Assembly: GCA_026225945.1 (NCBI GenBank)
Contig: JAMJFZ010001868.1
Coordinates: 5,153,501 to 5,217,500, forward strand
Source: Cricetomys ansorgei
Lineage: Eukaryota > Chordata > Mammalia > Rodentia > Nesomyidae
Direction of reading: 5' to 3'
DNA length: 64,000 nt
Within the stretch, counting starts at the first letter, position 1. The number at the start of each line of letters is the position of its first letter. The notes under the pieces are model-generated. The model was not told the DNA's origin. It ran no database searches and was given only the letters and a program-made list of their open reading frames with translations. This document shows, in pieces, positions 1-12,665 of the stretch. The translations under genes were made by a program, and so were the position numbers.

Positions 1-2355
1 AAAGTGACTTTAAAATCTAACTGAATGTAAATATGACCGGTATTTTACTTAACAATAAAGTCAAAATTGTAAAGTCAAAAGGTGTCAAGATAGCCAATAT
101 AATTTTTAAAACTCTAGTTGACTTTTTACTGTGTAGGTAAATCTATTTTAAACAATTCAATGTTTTTGAAGAATAACACTTGCTGACATTCACTGAACCT
201 CACAGCTTGCAGGATAGCATACACTAATTGAATTATCACTAAGACAGTGAGCTTCACACAAAGCTTTGTTGTAGTCAAAATCTAAGTTATGAAGTATTAA
301 ATTGTTCATTCAGGATCACATAACTATCGCTACCAATTAAATTCGTGATACTCACACTCTCAATTAGGGAAGGGAAAATTTTATATAGATATAAATACTT
401 GTATGTCATAGTAATTTAGCAGACCTTGGTTATAAAACTCAAATGCATTAAGCCAAATTGTACATATGTGCATCAATTCATTTCTGATATGAAATTATGT
501 GAAGTTTTGATTGAAAATATGATGCACTTTTCTAGAAATTCTCAGTCGTTTGGAGAAAACAAAATGTATATCCCAGTTCACCTCACATTACTTCACCTCA
601 TTTTTGTCTAAATGATCCAGCGTTATCTTGGCCAATAAATGATGTTCTCCATAAACATAAACTTGAAATTAAGTTCATATATTAAGGAGAAAAGTACATC
701 ATTTGTGGAAATTTCATATTAAGCATCTAAATGGGAGATGTGGTACTTTATGCACTAAGGAGATTAGTTATATCACTTATTTTAATTTCTAAAATTAGCT
801 TATTTTGCAGAGTTTTGAGATTGCAGGATAGTTAAGTACAAGCTATAGGTATTCCTCACGTATTCTCTGCCCACACAACATTCATAGTTTCCTCAACAAA
901 ACCAACCCTGTGCATTCAGTATGCATAAAGAATCCTGCTATGCTGGCCCACACCACATCCAAAGCCCAAGTTCACATAAGAGTGTCCTCCGTGGGATATT
1001 CCAAAGACTTTGAAAAAGAAGTACAATATCACATATTCCTCTCTTCAGTGTCATATAGAATCTACTAGAGAAAGAGTTATCTCTGCCTGAATGTGCTCTT
1101 CTTTTCGGTGCTCACCTTTCCCTCTCAGTCGGTCCAGCTTTCTTTGTCTCTGAAACACAGTCTTGTAGAGCTGGGATCATGATGTATGCATCCTTGCTAC
1201 ATACATCTCTTTCTTGTGGTGATACTCATCTCAGATTCTTACAGGACGTCGTGGCTTAACATACAGTTTTTCACATTCAGAACCTAGATTTACCACAGAA
1301 TCTGGGTTTGCATCTTATACAGGAAAATAAGTGGCATTTCTGTACCACATTCTCACATGCATCAGGGCTGTCAGCGTGCTGTCATCACCCAAATGGGGAA
1401 AGAGTGGCAAGCCAATAATGTGATCACCATTTCGACAACAATACAAGGTGCAGAGCAACGTTGCTTATTTACTATTAGTGCACTGTCTTCGGTGAGAAGT
1501 TTTTGGGACAGTTGGTGCTTTGTTAAAAAGTGATACTTCATTTACTAATTTTTTTATTTTTCAATGTTTTTTATATATTTTGAACTAATTTTATATTTTG
1601 CAAAAATTTTCTAGTACTGTATATAGGAACAATGTATCCTCATATGAGAGAGTTTTAAATTTACCTACCAATTATTTCTTTAATTGATTGTGCGTTTTGC
1701 CTTTGTATCTATGACGTCATTGCCAATCTCCAGGTGATACATGTTTTTCTTTTCTATGTTATCTTTTAAAAGATTCTTACAGTTCTTCTTGCTTTAATTT
1801 ATAGTATAAAATTCATTTTGAATATGGTTTGGGAAGAGAGCAAAGGTTTTGTTTAGGATAATTTTCTTTTGCATGTGAAGAAACAGTTGTTCCCAAACCA
1901 TCCAATATGAAAGATCGACTTTATAGCTGTTTTTAATTTTTGTATATTGAGATATCTTTCCCATTTGACAAAATTAGATTTTGTATATGTAATATTTAAA
2001 TACCATGTATCAGTATATAAGTCTAATAATCAATAAATGATAAATACTGTACTTACATATAGAATATATATGCATTTATATAGAGGCACTGGTAGGAGAG
2101 TGAATATGAGAAAATTTTTCTAGTCTATTAATCGATAGCCAGTCAAACTGTCTTAATCTTCGTCATGGTCACAGCACACCTTAAATCAGATAATGCCGTT
2201 CCTACAAACTTATTTTTCTCTTTCAAGCTGCTGACTCCTCTGAGTCCTTTGCCTGTCAATATATACTTTAAAATAACGTTGACAATATCTGTATAATAAC
2301 TCTATGGGATTGACTGGTTTAAATTCAATCTATTGGTGAATTTACAAGCAATTGT
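1..2355. other. AT-rich single-copy DNA, no gene seen
   Basis: I recognise no repeat family, RNA gene or convincing exon here. Open frames are no longer than about 60 codons and have no family resemblance. A slightly less AT-rich patch at about 900-1500 looks like neither a repeat nor an exon. Confidence 0.6.
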
Positions 2356-2359
2356 CTAT

Positions 2360-2855
2360 TTTACTCTTCTCTCATACAGCGTATCATAACTGCAGTTCCC
2401 CTCCACTCCTCCCAGTCTACTCCCCCTCTGTTTCCCTTCAGAAAAAGAAAAGGCATCCCAGGGATATCAACCAAGCACAGCACAACAAGATACGATAAGA
2501 CTAGGCACAAATTCTCATGTAGAGGCTGGACAAGGCAACTCAATAGGAGTAAAAGGGTGCCAGGAAGAGGCAAAAGTCAGAGACATCCCAACTCCCAGTG
2601 TTAGGAGTTGCACAAAGTCACCAAGCTAACAACCTTAGCATATATGCAGAAGATCTAGGGCAGATGCATGCAGGCTCCATGATTGCTGCTACAGTCTCTG
2701 TGTGCCCATATGAGTCCTGTTTAGTTGGCTCAATAGGTCATATTCTCCTGGTGTGCCTGACAACTTCTGACTCCTACAATCTTACCCCACCACTTTTCCA
2801 AGGTTACTGTGCTCTGAGGGGAGAGACCTGGTGTAGATCTCGAATTTAGGCTCTT
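2360..2855 (-). mobile_element. L1 (rodent Lx-type) 3' UTR fragment
   Basis: Read on the minus strand this is the 3' end of a rodent L1. The pyrimidine-rich start at 2361-2450, the GGCATCCCAGG-type block near 2452 and the block ending in TCTGTGTGCCC near 2700 occur in the same order as in the L1 3' UTR copies at 3.26, 34.25 and 51.7 kb. No ORF2 sequence is present, so this is a severely 5'-truncated copy. The open frames on both strands here are shadows of the UTR. The family assignment rests on internal comparison plus recall of rodent L1 3' ends. Confidence 0.75.
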
Positions 2856-2859
2856 TCCT

Positions 2860-3208
2860 CTCAGTGCTTAATAATTGTGTGATATTGACTCTTTTATTGA
2901 TGAATGTGAAATACCTCTTATTTAAGTAACTATTGTTTCATTGTAGCAGAGTTTTTCATCTTTCCAAACATATAGGTTTGATAGACATACTTCTCCATAC
3001 AAACAGAACCTACAGAATGAATGTGCATTATTAAGGATATTTATTGATTGGCTTACATGATACATGCTGCGGTTGAAAAGCGGCTGTCTGCACATCTGAA
3101 ATACTGAGAACCCAGCATAGGCTCTGTTTATGAGGCCAACAACTCAGAAGTCCCAGTGGTGATGAAGGCTTATAGGATTCATAGAGGGCCACTGCATTTC
3201 TTTACTTT
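2860..3208. other. Spacer between two L1 fragments
   Basis: Unique-looking AT-rich sequence separates two minus-strand L1 3' ends. I see no gene or repeat in it. A TGCATTT at 3193-3199 is discussed with the neighbouring L1. Confidence 0.5.
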
Positions 3209-3209
3209 C

Positions 3210-3210
<1 letters not shown>

Positions 3211-3258
<48 letters not shown>
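3211..3258. repeat. (TTA)n microsatellite, altered L1 poly(A) tail
   Basis: About 16 uninterrupted TTA units directly abut the 3' terminus of a minus-strand L1. On the L1 sense strand this is (TAA)n exactly where the poly(A) tail belongs, so it probably grew from the tail. Confidence 0.9.
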
Positions 3259-3262
<4 letters not shown>

Positions 3263-3950
3263 TCTTCTCTTATTTAATATGTCCAACCCCTCTCCTCCTT
3301 TTCTTCCACTCCTTCCAGCTCCCCTATCTCATTTCTCCCCAGGATCTATGCCCCCAACCTCTCCCCAGATAAGAACAGTCCTCCCAGGGTTACTAGACAA
3401 ACTGCGTAAAAACAATAGAACAAGGCTAGGCAATTCCTGCATCAAGGGTGGACTAGGAAAAGCGTCAAGAGGAAAAGCGTCCCAAGGGCAGAGAAAAAGG
3501 GTCAGAGAAGCACCCCCATAACACACACACACACATTCCAGTCCGTTGGAGTTCCGCAAGAGCACCAAGCCAGACAGCTACAAGACATAACTAGGGGACA
3601 CTTCAGGTTCCAAGTATGCTGCTTCAGGCTCTGTGAGCTCCCAAGGGTGCTGGTCTGTTGACTCTGTGGGGCTCAGTCACACGACCCCTGCTTTTCTGTT
3701 GTGTTCCCCAAGCTTTTCGTGGTGTTTGACCCTGGGCTTCCATATCTGCTCCCACTAGCTGCTGAAGAAAGCCTCTCAGATGAAGGATGGATTAAGCACC
3801 AACTTATGAGTAGAGTAGCATATCATTAGAAACCACCTTGCGGCTATCCGGTCTTTAGTTACGGGCCTGGCCTGCAGTAGCAGGCATGGGTTACCTCCTT
3901 TTGCATGGGGTTCTGCTGTCCAGTTGTCCTAGTAGCTGCCATTGTGGGGA
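3259..3950 (-). mobile_element. L1 3' UTR, terminal part (twin-primed copy, sense half)
   Basis: This minus-strand L1 3' UTR aligns in order with 34,260-34,930 of the larger L1 in this window: pyrimidine block, CAAGGCTAGGCA-type block, TGCTTCAGGCTCTGTGAGC block and TGTCCTAGTAGC end. It stops at about 3950. The next 600 bp are the adjoining part of the same UTR and the ORF2 end, but in the opposite orientation. Together the halves form one L1 insertion whose 5' part was inverted. A (CA)n stretch at 3522-3536 lies inside. Confidence 0.8.
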
Positions 3951-3954
3951 TAGA

Positions 3955-4562
3955 TAAATTGGAAACAACCTAGATTCCCCTCAACTAAAGTATGAATAAG
4001 AGAATTGTGGTACATTTACATAATGGAGTATTACTCAGCTTTTAAAAAATGACATCAGTTTTTGCAGGCAAATGGATGGAACTGAAAAAAAAAAATCATA
4101 ATGAGTGAGGTAACCTAGTGCCAGAAAGACAAGCATGGGATGTACTCACTTACATGTGGATATTGACTGTTAAAGAAAGGGTAAAGGGCCTGCAGTCCAC
4201 AGACTCAGAGATATTGTTTCAACAAGGAGAGTCCAGTGAGGACACATGGATCTCCACAGTAAAGTGAAAATGGAATAGGAAGAGAAGGGACCAGGTGGTG
4301 GCAGACGGCTGAAGGGAAAGAACGTACACAGAGAAGACTAGAATTAGAGGATATTTAGATGGGATCGTGATATCAAAGGTAGTGGAAATTCACTGGAATG
4401 TAAGAGGGAGAAACTGACAAGGAACTCTAGCACTGGGGTGGGTGGCGAGGAGTAGGGAGGAGGGGTGAGGGGTGGGGTGGGAAGGTGGGGAGCCTGAACA
4501 GGTCATCTACTGTACAGGGCAAAGTTTCCGGTAGTGAAACTGGGACACTATACCAGCCAGGA
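3955..4562 (+). mobile_element. L1 ORF2 C-terminus and proximal 3' UTR, inverted half
   Basis: Read on the plus strand, 3955-4130 encodes the degraded C-terminal end of L1 ORF2p; the residues FAGKWMEL are legible at about 4060-4083. It continues into the proximal 3' UTR (AAGAAAGGGTAAAGGGCCTGCAG near 4173, then a G-rich run at 4434-4485). It corresponds to 35,560 down to about 34,945 of the minus-strand L1 at 34-36 kb and ends where the inverted neighbour begins in UTR coordinates. That is the twin-priming arrangement. Stops and indels show it is inactive. Confidence 0.78.
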
Positions 4563-5085
4563 TACTGGGTCATGCATTTAAATTCACATCGGAATGCTGA
4601 AGCAGCTGGGTTCCAATGTCAGTGAAGGATGGCAGCAGGGGCAATAGGATAGTCAGTCACCAATAAGCCAACAACGTAGACAGCCAAAAGTACCAGGACT
4701 TTCCTTAGGACTTGTTTACACCTAGTCCACTACCAGGAAGGCACCAGCTCCTCGTCACAGCTAATTCTTCCAGTGAATACCTTTATAGAAGCATAACTTT
4801 TAGTTGATTCCAGACGCAACCAATTTGATAATGGAGATCAATAATCACAATAGAGTTTGGACAGATTTTGTTAGAATTATAACCATATCTTTTATGATTT
4901 GTTAAAACACTATTTCATTTTGATTTTACTTGTTCATTTCTTGTGTGTGAGAATAATAATTGCATAATGTATATTCACTATATTCACTCCTCTCTTGTTA
5001 TAACTTATGGTTTTCAGAGGTGATACTTGTTAATTCTTTCTATTTCTTTATATAGAGATGGTCTATTAACAAAGACAATTTCATT
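4563..5085. other. Unassigned sequence between L1 fragments
   Basis: No recognisable gene. The first part (to about 4770) is more GC-balanced than its surroundings but matches nothing I can name; the rest is AT-rich and may be further decayed L1. Confidence 0.4.
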
Positions 5086-5089
5086 TTGG

Positions 5090-5415
5090 GGGGACTCTGC
5101 TCAAAATACCTTTTAATTTCCCTGCCATGTATTTTTCCACTATGTAGGCCTCCTACATAATGCTGAAAAGAATGGTAAAGGAAAACATCACTGCCTTGTT
5201 TTAGATATTACTGGAAAATTCTCTAATTACTCACCAATAAAGGCAATTTTATCTAAGTTTCTTAATGAATTTTTATCAAGTTGAGGAAGCCTCTTCCTAT
5301 TCTTACTTTAATAAAAACTTTCATTTTGAGTAGTTATTGGGTTTTGTCAAACATTTATTTTTGTATATATTGCTAAAACTATGAGATTTTCTTCTTTTTT
5401 GTGGAAGAATTTTAT
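5090..5415 (-). mobile_element. Ancient L1 ORF2 fragment
   Basis: On the minus strand this resembles the mid-ORF2 region of mammalian L1. The plus-strand text has the familiar antisense order ATAATGCTGAA near 5158, a CTTGTTTTAGAT-like block near 5194, TTATCAAGTTGAGGAAG near 5273 and GGGTTTTGTCAAA near 5339. It is heavily diverged, with no open frame, consistent with a pre-murid insertion. Confidence 0.55.
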
Positions 5416-5419
5416 AGCT

Positions 5420-5645
5420 GCATATGATATGTTTTGATGGAGTCTACTCTCTATCTCCCCTCCAATTCCTCCCTTATCCACATCTGCCAATTTTCCTTCC
5501 CAGCTACATGTGTTCTCTCCTTTTTGAATCACTTAAGTTACCAAGTCTACTTACCCTGTGGCTTTCTGTCTTTTTTTGTGTACAAAATAGATTGCTTACT
5601 TTTCAAGTCGCTCCAATTCCCACTTGTTAAGATGGAGTGGTGACA
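5420..5645 (-). repeat. Possible rodent retroelement 3' end, unclassified
   Basis: A pyrimidine-rich block beginning CATATGATATGTTTTGATGG resembles a common rodent repeat that I cannot name with confidence. A similar block occurs at 56,220-56,340. The overlapping plus-strand frames of 68-69 codons are compositional. Confidence 0.35.
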
Positions 5646-5649
5646 ATCA

Positions 5650-7790
5650 AATTAATTATGTGTGAGCCTGGAAATGAGAAGCTGGTTGAATTTTTGATCA
5701 ATTTGCTGCATGAAGCAATCTAGGGGCAAGACTGAGGCAGAGAGATGAGATGAGAGGCTGTTACCACATCAGCATCTGGTGATATCTTGGATACTGATAG
5801 CAACAACACCCACAGAGAAATAATGCGTTCTGAAGCAGACTGGGATGTGTTTGGAATCTGAGTGTTACCTTCTGTAGGAGGTCTTCTGCATTCCTCTTAG
5901 AACAGGTATTTGGGAATGTGGTTTTCCCACTTGTGTTTATTATGCTATATTAACATTTCTCTTTCAGCTTTATTCAAATCAGAATACAGACGAGTTGTAA
6001 ATAAAGAATATTTGCTGAAATTTAATCTCTATCTATTCAGGAATCTTACATTTCCCCTTTCTTTCTCCATAGCTAGGTGTACATTTAGCTCTATTCTATC
6101 TCAAGAAAAAAAATATATATTTATATATAAGAATTTTGTAAATCAAGAAAAGATGTGCATATGACTTAGGTCCACTACCTATTGTTATGGTGCTATGTAT
6201 TAAGTTAATTATACTTAATGCTTAAGATTAAACTGTCAATAATGGTATAGAAGAGGATGAATTAAAGACAACAATTTGAGAGACAGATGTAAAAAGCATG
6301 CTTTCCTATCCAGTTTTTCAATAATTGTCAATATACTGTATTATTTTGGATGATATACAAAAAGAAAAAGAAACTGTAAGAAATTTCAGTAAAATTCTCG
6401 TTTAATGATCCAGTTCTAAAGTTCTGACAAACAAACAAAAAAAATGTTTTCTCCTTAGCCAAGTTATATTTCAGTTTCATGTGTGGTTGAAGTTGTACTC
6501 TTAAGTAGTTAAATTGAGTTTATTTGGCTACCCAGTACCTTTACCCAGTAAAAACGGTAAACTCTTCACTATCTAAAACAGTAGTTGTGACATGTGTATG
6601 TGTCACTTCATCACAGGGAGAAAGAAAGAAACAGCTGTATTAAAATCCACGCACCTGTGACGAGTGACAGCTTGCTACTGATTTATAGTCTCCATTATCT
6701 ACATGGTGTCTTACTTTCTAATTTAACTTAGGTATTGATACTGGAGAAAGAATGGTTCCCTATTTTAAAGCATCATCCACATGGAGACAAACAACTGTGG
6801 AATAGATTAATCACGTGGTTCAGTGAAGCATGAATCAACAGAAGCATCATCAAATACATGTCAGATGAAGCCCCAGAAAAAGACAGAGCAAAACAACAAA
6901 ATAGCCCATGTCATTGCGTTACCATTTTAAACTTGAGATATTTACGTCCAATTCACAGTGAAAATTCAGTCTCAAACCTTAGAGAAATTATTGGACTTAA
7001 TTCAAACCAGAAAAACTTCAAATAAAATCTTCACAGAAATACAAGCTGGTTGCCATAGAAGTGGTAACAAATTGTTTTGACAGGAAGCTAGAGGTTTATC
7101 ATGTATGAAATATAATGAGTACAGATAATTTGCTGCAGGTTTTCGACATTTGCTTATGGGATGAGTGCCAATTGCAGCTTTTGTTTTTTCCTATGGTTGC
7201 CAGTGGGGATACTTGGATGAAAATTTTTCAAATTTCTAATTTCTTAGTGAAAATCACTTGGCATTTTCTCCATTCTGTTTTTGGTATGAAAAATTTTGTC
7301 ATAAAATTTATCTTTATATTAAGAATATAAAGCTTACAAAATATGCATGATCACTAGATATCTATATGCTATAGCTCTTTAAATATATGTATTTTATACT
7401 TTATCATGAAAACACTCCTTAATAACATATTAAAACATTTAGTAATATTATATTTAATAATTTTCATAGGTACATAAGACAAAATACATTGAAGTATACC
7501 CTAAAATTATTGAATTTAGGAAAGGCTTATTTCTTTTAATAATTAATATCTACACACTGTTTTTTGGTATTGGGATTACTTTAATTACTGTACATGAATG
7601 TATTATACATAATCACACATATACAAATAATTAATCATTGTTTTTTAATTATGGTGATTTATTAAAACAAGCTCCCTGTGAATGTTACAACAGAAATAAT
7701 CCCTTCATGGAAACAGTCTTTTCTCAGTCTTAGAAATCAGTACTAAATGTGGAATGGCTTTTCTGGAACTTGCATGTTGTGAGAGTATTT
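5650..7790. other. AT-rich single-copy DNA, no gene seen
   Basis: No repeat family or exon-like sequence was recognised. Frames up to 84 codons (5910-6164) are AT-rich and without family features. Confidence 0.55.
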
Positions 7791-7794
7791 CATC

Positions 7795-7975
7795 TTAAGT
7801 TGTCTTTCTAGTTCCATCTATTTGCCTGAAAATTTTATAATGACATTTTTAACAGTTGAGAAATACTCCATTATGTAAATACACCACATTTTCTTTTTCC
7901 ATTCTTCAGTCGAGGGATATGTAGGCTGTTTCCAGTTCTGGATATTACTAATACAGCTGAGTGTGCTTAACATTT
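7795..7975 (-). mobile_element. L1 ORF2 3'-end fragment
   Basis: The minus-strand sequence matches the end of L1 ORF2. The plus strand reads CTAGTTCCATCTATTTGCCTG (near 7810), ACTCCATTATGTAAATACACC, CCATTCTTCAGTCGAGGG and CTGTTTCCAGTTCTGG, in the same order as the L1 at 35,410-35,545. It is only about 180 bp and diverged. Confidence 0.75.
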
Positions 7976-7979
7976 GAAA

Positions 7980-9080
7980 AGGTGATCTTCAGTGATGGTT
8001 TGCTGAAGTATCATTATCCCTACAACTGTTTAATTCAGATGAACTAAGAATAAAGCTTTCTAACTTCTGGAATCTTTGTCAATTAAAAGCAGAACACACA
8101 TAAACTTTCATTTTTAATATCCTGATTCTACCTTTCACTCTCAGATGACATAAAAGAAACTTACCTTTTACCTCATCATCGACTCTGGTTCACACATACA
8201 TGCTTATTTTATCTGAGCATGAAGCTTAGATTGATGTAGAAAAAAAATTGTGGAATAAAAACCTCAAAGAAATAATGTAACCACAGGCCTTATAGCTTTA
8301 GTTTGTACTTTAAATTTTTATATAAAAGTATTAACATATGTATAACATAAAGTGGGAATTCAGCTGCTGAGCATTATTAAAACATAAAATCCATATTTTC
8401 CAGGTTAGTTTCTGCCTATTATTCATGAAGAACATTTAATTTTCTCTGAAGAAAGCACAAGAGAAAGTTGTTTGAATTTTATTGCTCTAAATTATTAATG
8501 AAGTTTAAAAAACAAAATCCTTAAAATGCTTATAAGCCCATCGGCTAGACAGTTTTGTCTCAAAGGCAAGGAAGAGATAAGGTTGATACGAAACTCTCAA
8601 GAGGCTAATTAAAACAGAGCAAAGAACCAAATCCCATGTTTGGCTTTCCCACTAAAGCAAATGGTAAAAATAAATTCATCAGTCTTTAGAGACATTATGG
8701 AATGTTTTAATATTCTGTAATTCTGAGAGATACAGTTTCTCAGAATACAGCAGATTCTACCCCCAAGCATATTACATTTTATTCATTTCGGATAAAAATG
8801 TTGGTTTTAACTATATAATTCCTTAAAATTCTAACAAATTAACAAATATATTTAGTATCATTATTAAAAAGAAGAGTGTAAGCAAGATTTCTGCTTTTTA
8901 AGATGTTCCATAGTAATTTAGGCCTATATTCTTTTATTTCTGGCAAGAAATATGGTGCCTTTTAAAAATCAATGAATTAAAAAGGTACTGAATGATTATA
9001 ACATTTAGCTAATGAGGTTATTGTGAAGAATATATACTAATTCATTCATTTAATTTACTGTAAATTATGTATTAAGATAG
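7980..9080. other. AT-rich single-copy DNA, no gene seen
   Basis: Nothing is recognisable beyond AT-rich sequence. Confidence 0.55.
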
Positions 9081-9082
9081 AA

Positions 9083-9257
9083 TGATTATTTATTTATTTA
9101 TTTACTTACTTATTTAGAAAAGGTTTCTCTATTGCAACTCTGACTGTCCTGCAACTCACTCTGTACACCAGGCTGGCCTCAGACTTGCAGAGATACAACT
9201 ACCTCTGCCTCCCAAGTGCTGGGATTAAAGGCATATGTATGACACCACAGCCTGGCT
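9083..9257 (-). mobile_element. B1 SINE with (TTTA)n tail
   Basis: A minus-strand B1 (7SL-derived). The tail appears as (TTTA)n at 9083-9114. The body then carries GGTTTCTCTAT, CACCAGGCTGGCCTCAGAC and CTCCCAAGTGCTGGGATTAAAGGC in canonical order and ends near CACAGCCTGGC. It is about 15-20% diverged from the usual B1 by eye. Confidence 0.93.
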
Positions 9258-10612
9258 TTAAGGTATAATTATTATTTTAAAGATGAAGATATATTTGAAA
9301 AATGCATTAATACATTTTTATCTTAAAAAATAATAATATCATTAGATATTGTCTAATACTAGACAAGAGACTAGTAACTAGTTTGGAGATGGGTAGAAGA
9401 TTATCAGAAAATAGAGGAGACAAGAGATAGGATTAAGAAGGTGCCAGATTCAGGACCAAACCAGTGAACCTAGACCTTCCTAATGCAGTAACCCTTCAAT
9501 ACAGTTCCTCATTTTTTTGGTGACCCTAAACCATAAATGTATTTTGTTGATACTTCATAACTGAAATTTTGCTACTGTTATGAGCCACAAGGTAAATATC
9601 TGATATGCAGATGATCTTAGGAGACCCCTTTGTGTATATATAAGTTTCAAATATATAGATTGGAGAAAAGCATTTTGGTATGACAACCTTGCACTGTCTA
9701 GTTTATGTAGAGGGTAGACATCACTTATAACACTCAAGGAAAAGAAAAATGTCCTTAGGAAGAAAAATAAAAATCTAGGTGCATTACTGTTTTTAAGAAC
9801 ATTGTTTCAAAAGTTTTATCAAAGTAAATTTTTTGAAGTTATGATACAAGTAAAGTAAATTATTTATTTAGAATTCATTAGAAGGCAATTGATCCTATTG
9901 TTGATGATTTGTGATTGGTTTCAAGTTTGAGAACTACATTAACTATGTCTTTGCTTGACTGATGTTGCAATATGATACTTGCATTCAACCTGGAGGCCCT
10001 GTTTCTCTCAAAGTTAGGTAATCTTTAATGACTTTTAGTGAATAGTCCAATAACAACTTTTAAAAAAACCAATGCAAACAAATAGATGCAAGTCTCTTAT
10101 TTGCATCTATCTCTTTAATCAGGATATTACTGCTAAACACTGTATGTTTTCTCTCATGACTCAAACATCATGCTCTAGACATGTCTATTTCATCTCTGTT
10201 CCCCAGGTACCTCTTAAATGGCTCAACTACCAAACCTTACAACAGTGACACCTACCTGCCCATCTGCCTTGTGGAAGATACACTTGTCTCTCAATTTCTT
10301 TCATCATTTGTTACATAAGCAATGTTGGTGCCTCCCTGTGTATCCTGATCCCTGTGGCATGCCATTGAAATACATACAAGGGATATTTTTAATGACAGGT
10401 GTTGTCTCTCAATATTTGCTTTACTTATCCTTAATAGCAATGAATCTTTATGAAGATACTGATCACATTCATGAGGACTTGCGTTTATCACCTAGTCATT
10501 TGCTAATGGCCCATTTCCTTATACTTTCATACTAGGGAAAAAGATTTCAATTTAAGCAGTTTGGACAGGGAAAAATACTGAATTCACGGCAATTACATCC
10601 TGTGTAGAGGAA
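9258..10612. other. AT-rich single-copy DNA, no gene seen
   Basis: No repeat was recognised. A 105-codon plus frame (10,218-10,535) has no recognisable domain and typical chance composition. Confidence 0.5.
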
Positions 10613-10616
10613 TAGG

Positions 10617-11395
10617 CCTGTGTGAAAGCTAGGAAGGGTATACATTCCAGGAGTCTACATTCAGAGGCCTGTGTGGTCTGGATGGAAAGTGGACACAGCT
10701 TTAATCTCAGTATTCAAAAGACAGTGATGGTCCATTCTTTTAATCCCTAAAACAGAAACAATGTGGTAACAGACAGGAGTTAGTTTCACACAGGAACTTA
10801 TAGCCAAAATGAGCCAGAGTGAATGGCAGACAGAATGACTAATCAGAGAAAGAGTTAGCAGAGTAAGGACATGCCCAACTCTCAGGATAGAAAGGCAGGC
10901 TCTCAATCAGAGCAGTGGTGAGTTACAGAGGAGTCAGCCAGTTATAGAGGAGTCAGTTGCAGTCAGTCAGTTAAAGGTCAATTACAGCAGAGTCAGCTAC
11001 AGAGGCAGGATGGAGCAGGGAGAGTTCATGGGGAGAGACATAGACACATAATAGAGCACAGCAGAGGGAGTCAGTATCAGACAGCAAGAGAGTGTTGAAC
11101 AAGAATAGTCAGAATTCAGAAGGAACTAGTCAGAGTGGCTCAGTCAGCTATAGATCTGAGGCTAAAGCTGAAGTCTTCTAGGTCTGGGATAGATTGTATA
11201 TTCTAGATTGTAAGAAGGTAGAAGCCTTCCAGTTTAGGATCAAGACTATGTTGTAAAGAGGCCAAAAAACTCTAGGGCTTCAGGGCTCCAGGCTAGAACC
11301 TGTGATTTAATTAGACAAAAGAATAAACTGTCCTCTGCTCCCAACCAAGGTCCACATCTGGTGATCTATATCTACACTGTATCCTGACTATGCCA
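10617..11395 (+). mobile_element. Rodent LTR-like element, copy 1 (family unnamed)
   Basis: This copy aligns end to end with the reverse complement of 44,065-44,938. Shared landmarks in order: GGCCTGTGTG followed by AGCTAGGAAGGG; a second GCCTGTGTG then GGATGG; two TTTAATC sites; CTCAGGATA at 10,882; a long stretch of degenerate GAGTCAG/CAGTCAGT units (10,928-11,150); then AATTAGACAAAAGAATAAACTG with AATAAA at 11,322-11,327. A possible TATA-like site (GATATAAA in copy 2; GATAGAAA here) followed downstream by AATAAA fits an LTR with U3-R-U5. No internal retroviral genes adjoin it, so it may be solo. I could not verify the ends or a target duplication. Confidence 0.65.
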
Positions 11396-11399
11396 AGAG

Positions 11400-12570
11400 T
11401 TAAATGCTTTTCCTATATTATTATTATTAATTATTACTAGACTATATAAGACCATTTTCATTTAAGAATATGATGTACTTTGAGCACATCCTTCCATATC
11501 ACGGGACTTTCACATTCACAAACTCCACTCTCTTATTATTCCTCTTGTTCCCTACACATTTTGCTTCTACCTTCATATAATCACTGCATTATGATTTTAT
11601 GTAACTTGAAAATATAGGACCCACAAAGAAGAGAAGACATGAAAAGTTTTTTTTTCATTTAATAAGATTTCTATTTGCAAGGATTTTCCTGCAAATAATA
11701 TAATTTCAAACTTCTTTCTGGACGAAAAGAATTTTCCATTTTGTATGTAAACCATGTTTTCTGTATCCACCCCTCTATTGCCACTCACCTAGGTTGTTTA
11801 TATAACTAAGGCAGCAATAAACTTCAGTATGAAAATATCGCCAGAGTTACATCTTTTAAGAGGAAAGTTTGGAAGATTCTTTTTGCCTTACAGGTGGTGC
11901 TAACTAAATCCACTTACTATAGCAAACAGTGAGAGGAAAACACAACATCTCATCTAAGAAGTACACCGGGCAGTCCTGATAAGCAGTAGGACAAGATGTG
12001 ACTCATACAGAGGTTACTGGGAGAAAGATACACATTTTGAAGTGAATTGAAGCACAGAAAATTCCATTCACATGAGGTAAGAAATGATAAGGGCTGCAGT
12101 TGAGAAGGAACAGCATCCTCCTGGGAGGGGGGAGTCATGTACTTTCTGAACTCCATCCAAATAGCATAGATAAAGGGGTCAGGCTTCTATATAAATGCCA
12201 GGTTATTTTTATTTATTTACCACTGTTATTTCTCTGTAAAGGTCTTATATTTACTTTTCTCTGTTGACTTGAGAAAACACTAAAATGTGAGAGAGTTGTA
12301 AGGATGAAAGATATTCATCCACTTTGTCCCACTAAATCAACCCCATTTAATGTCCATCTCAGCAAAAACCACCAGGTAAAGCCATTATTTGACAAGTTAT
12401 TTTCATTAGCATGATCTCAATAAAAATAAAAGTAATCATATGTTAACTCACAAGAAAAACTATCCATTGGAAAAATCAATAAACTCAAAAATCAATAGAG
12501 AACTCTAGGTTACAGAATGAGAATATGAAAATTCACTGAAAGTTTATTTTGTATTTGATTTTCTTTAAAT
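11400..12570. other. AT-rich single-copy DNA, no gene seen
   Basis: No repeat or exon was recognised. Confidence 0.5.
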
Positions 12571-12574
12571 GTGT

Positions 12575-12665
12575 TTTGTTGTTTAGCCCCAGTTAGTCTC
12601 ACACTCAGAATGTAGCCCAGGTTGACTTGAACTTGCCTTACAGCTACTTTTACCTCAGTTTTCAA
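12575..12665 (-). mobile_element. Degraded B1-like fragment
   Basis: The antisense order TAGCCCCAGTTAGTCTCACAC then GTAGCCCAGGTTGACTTGAAC resembles the middle of an old minus-strand B1. It is short and diverged. Confidence 0.45.

Noticed and set aside
3156..3521. 121-codon plus frame with a poly-Tyr run
   Set aside because: The Tyr run is the (TTA)n microsatellite and the rest is the antisense of an L1 3' UTR.
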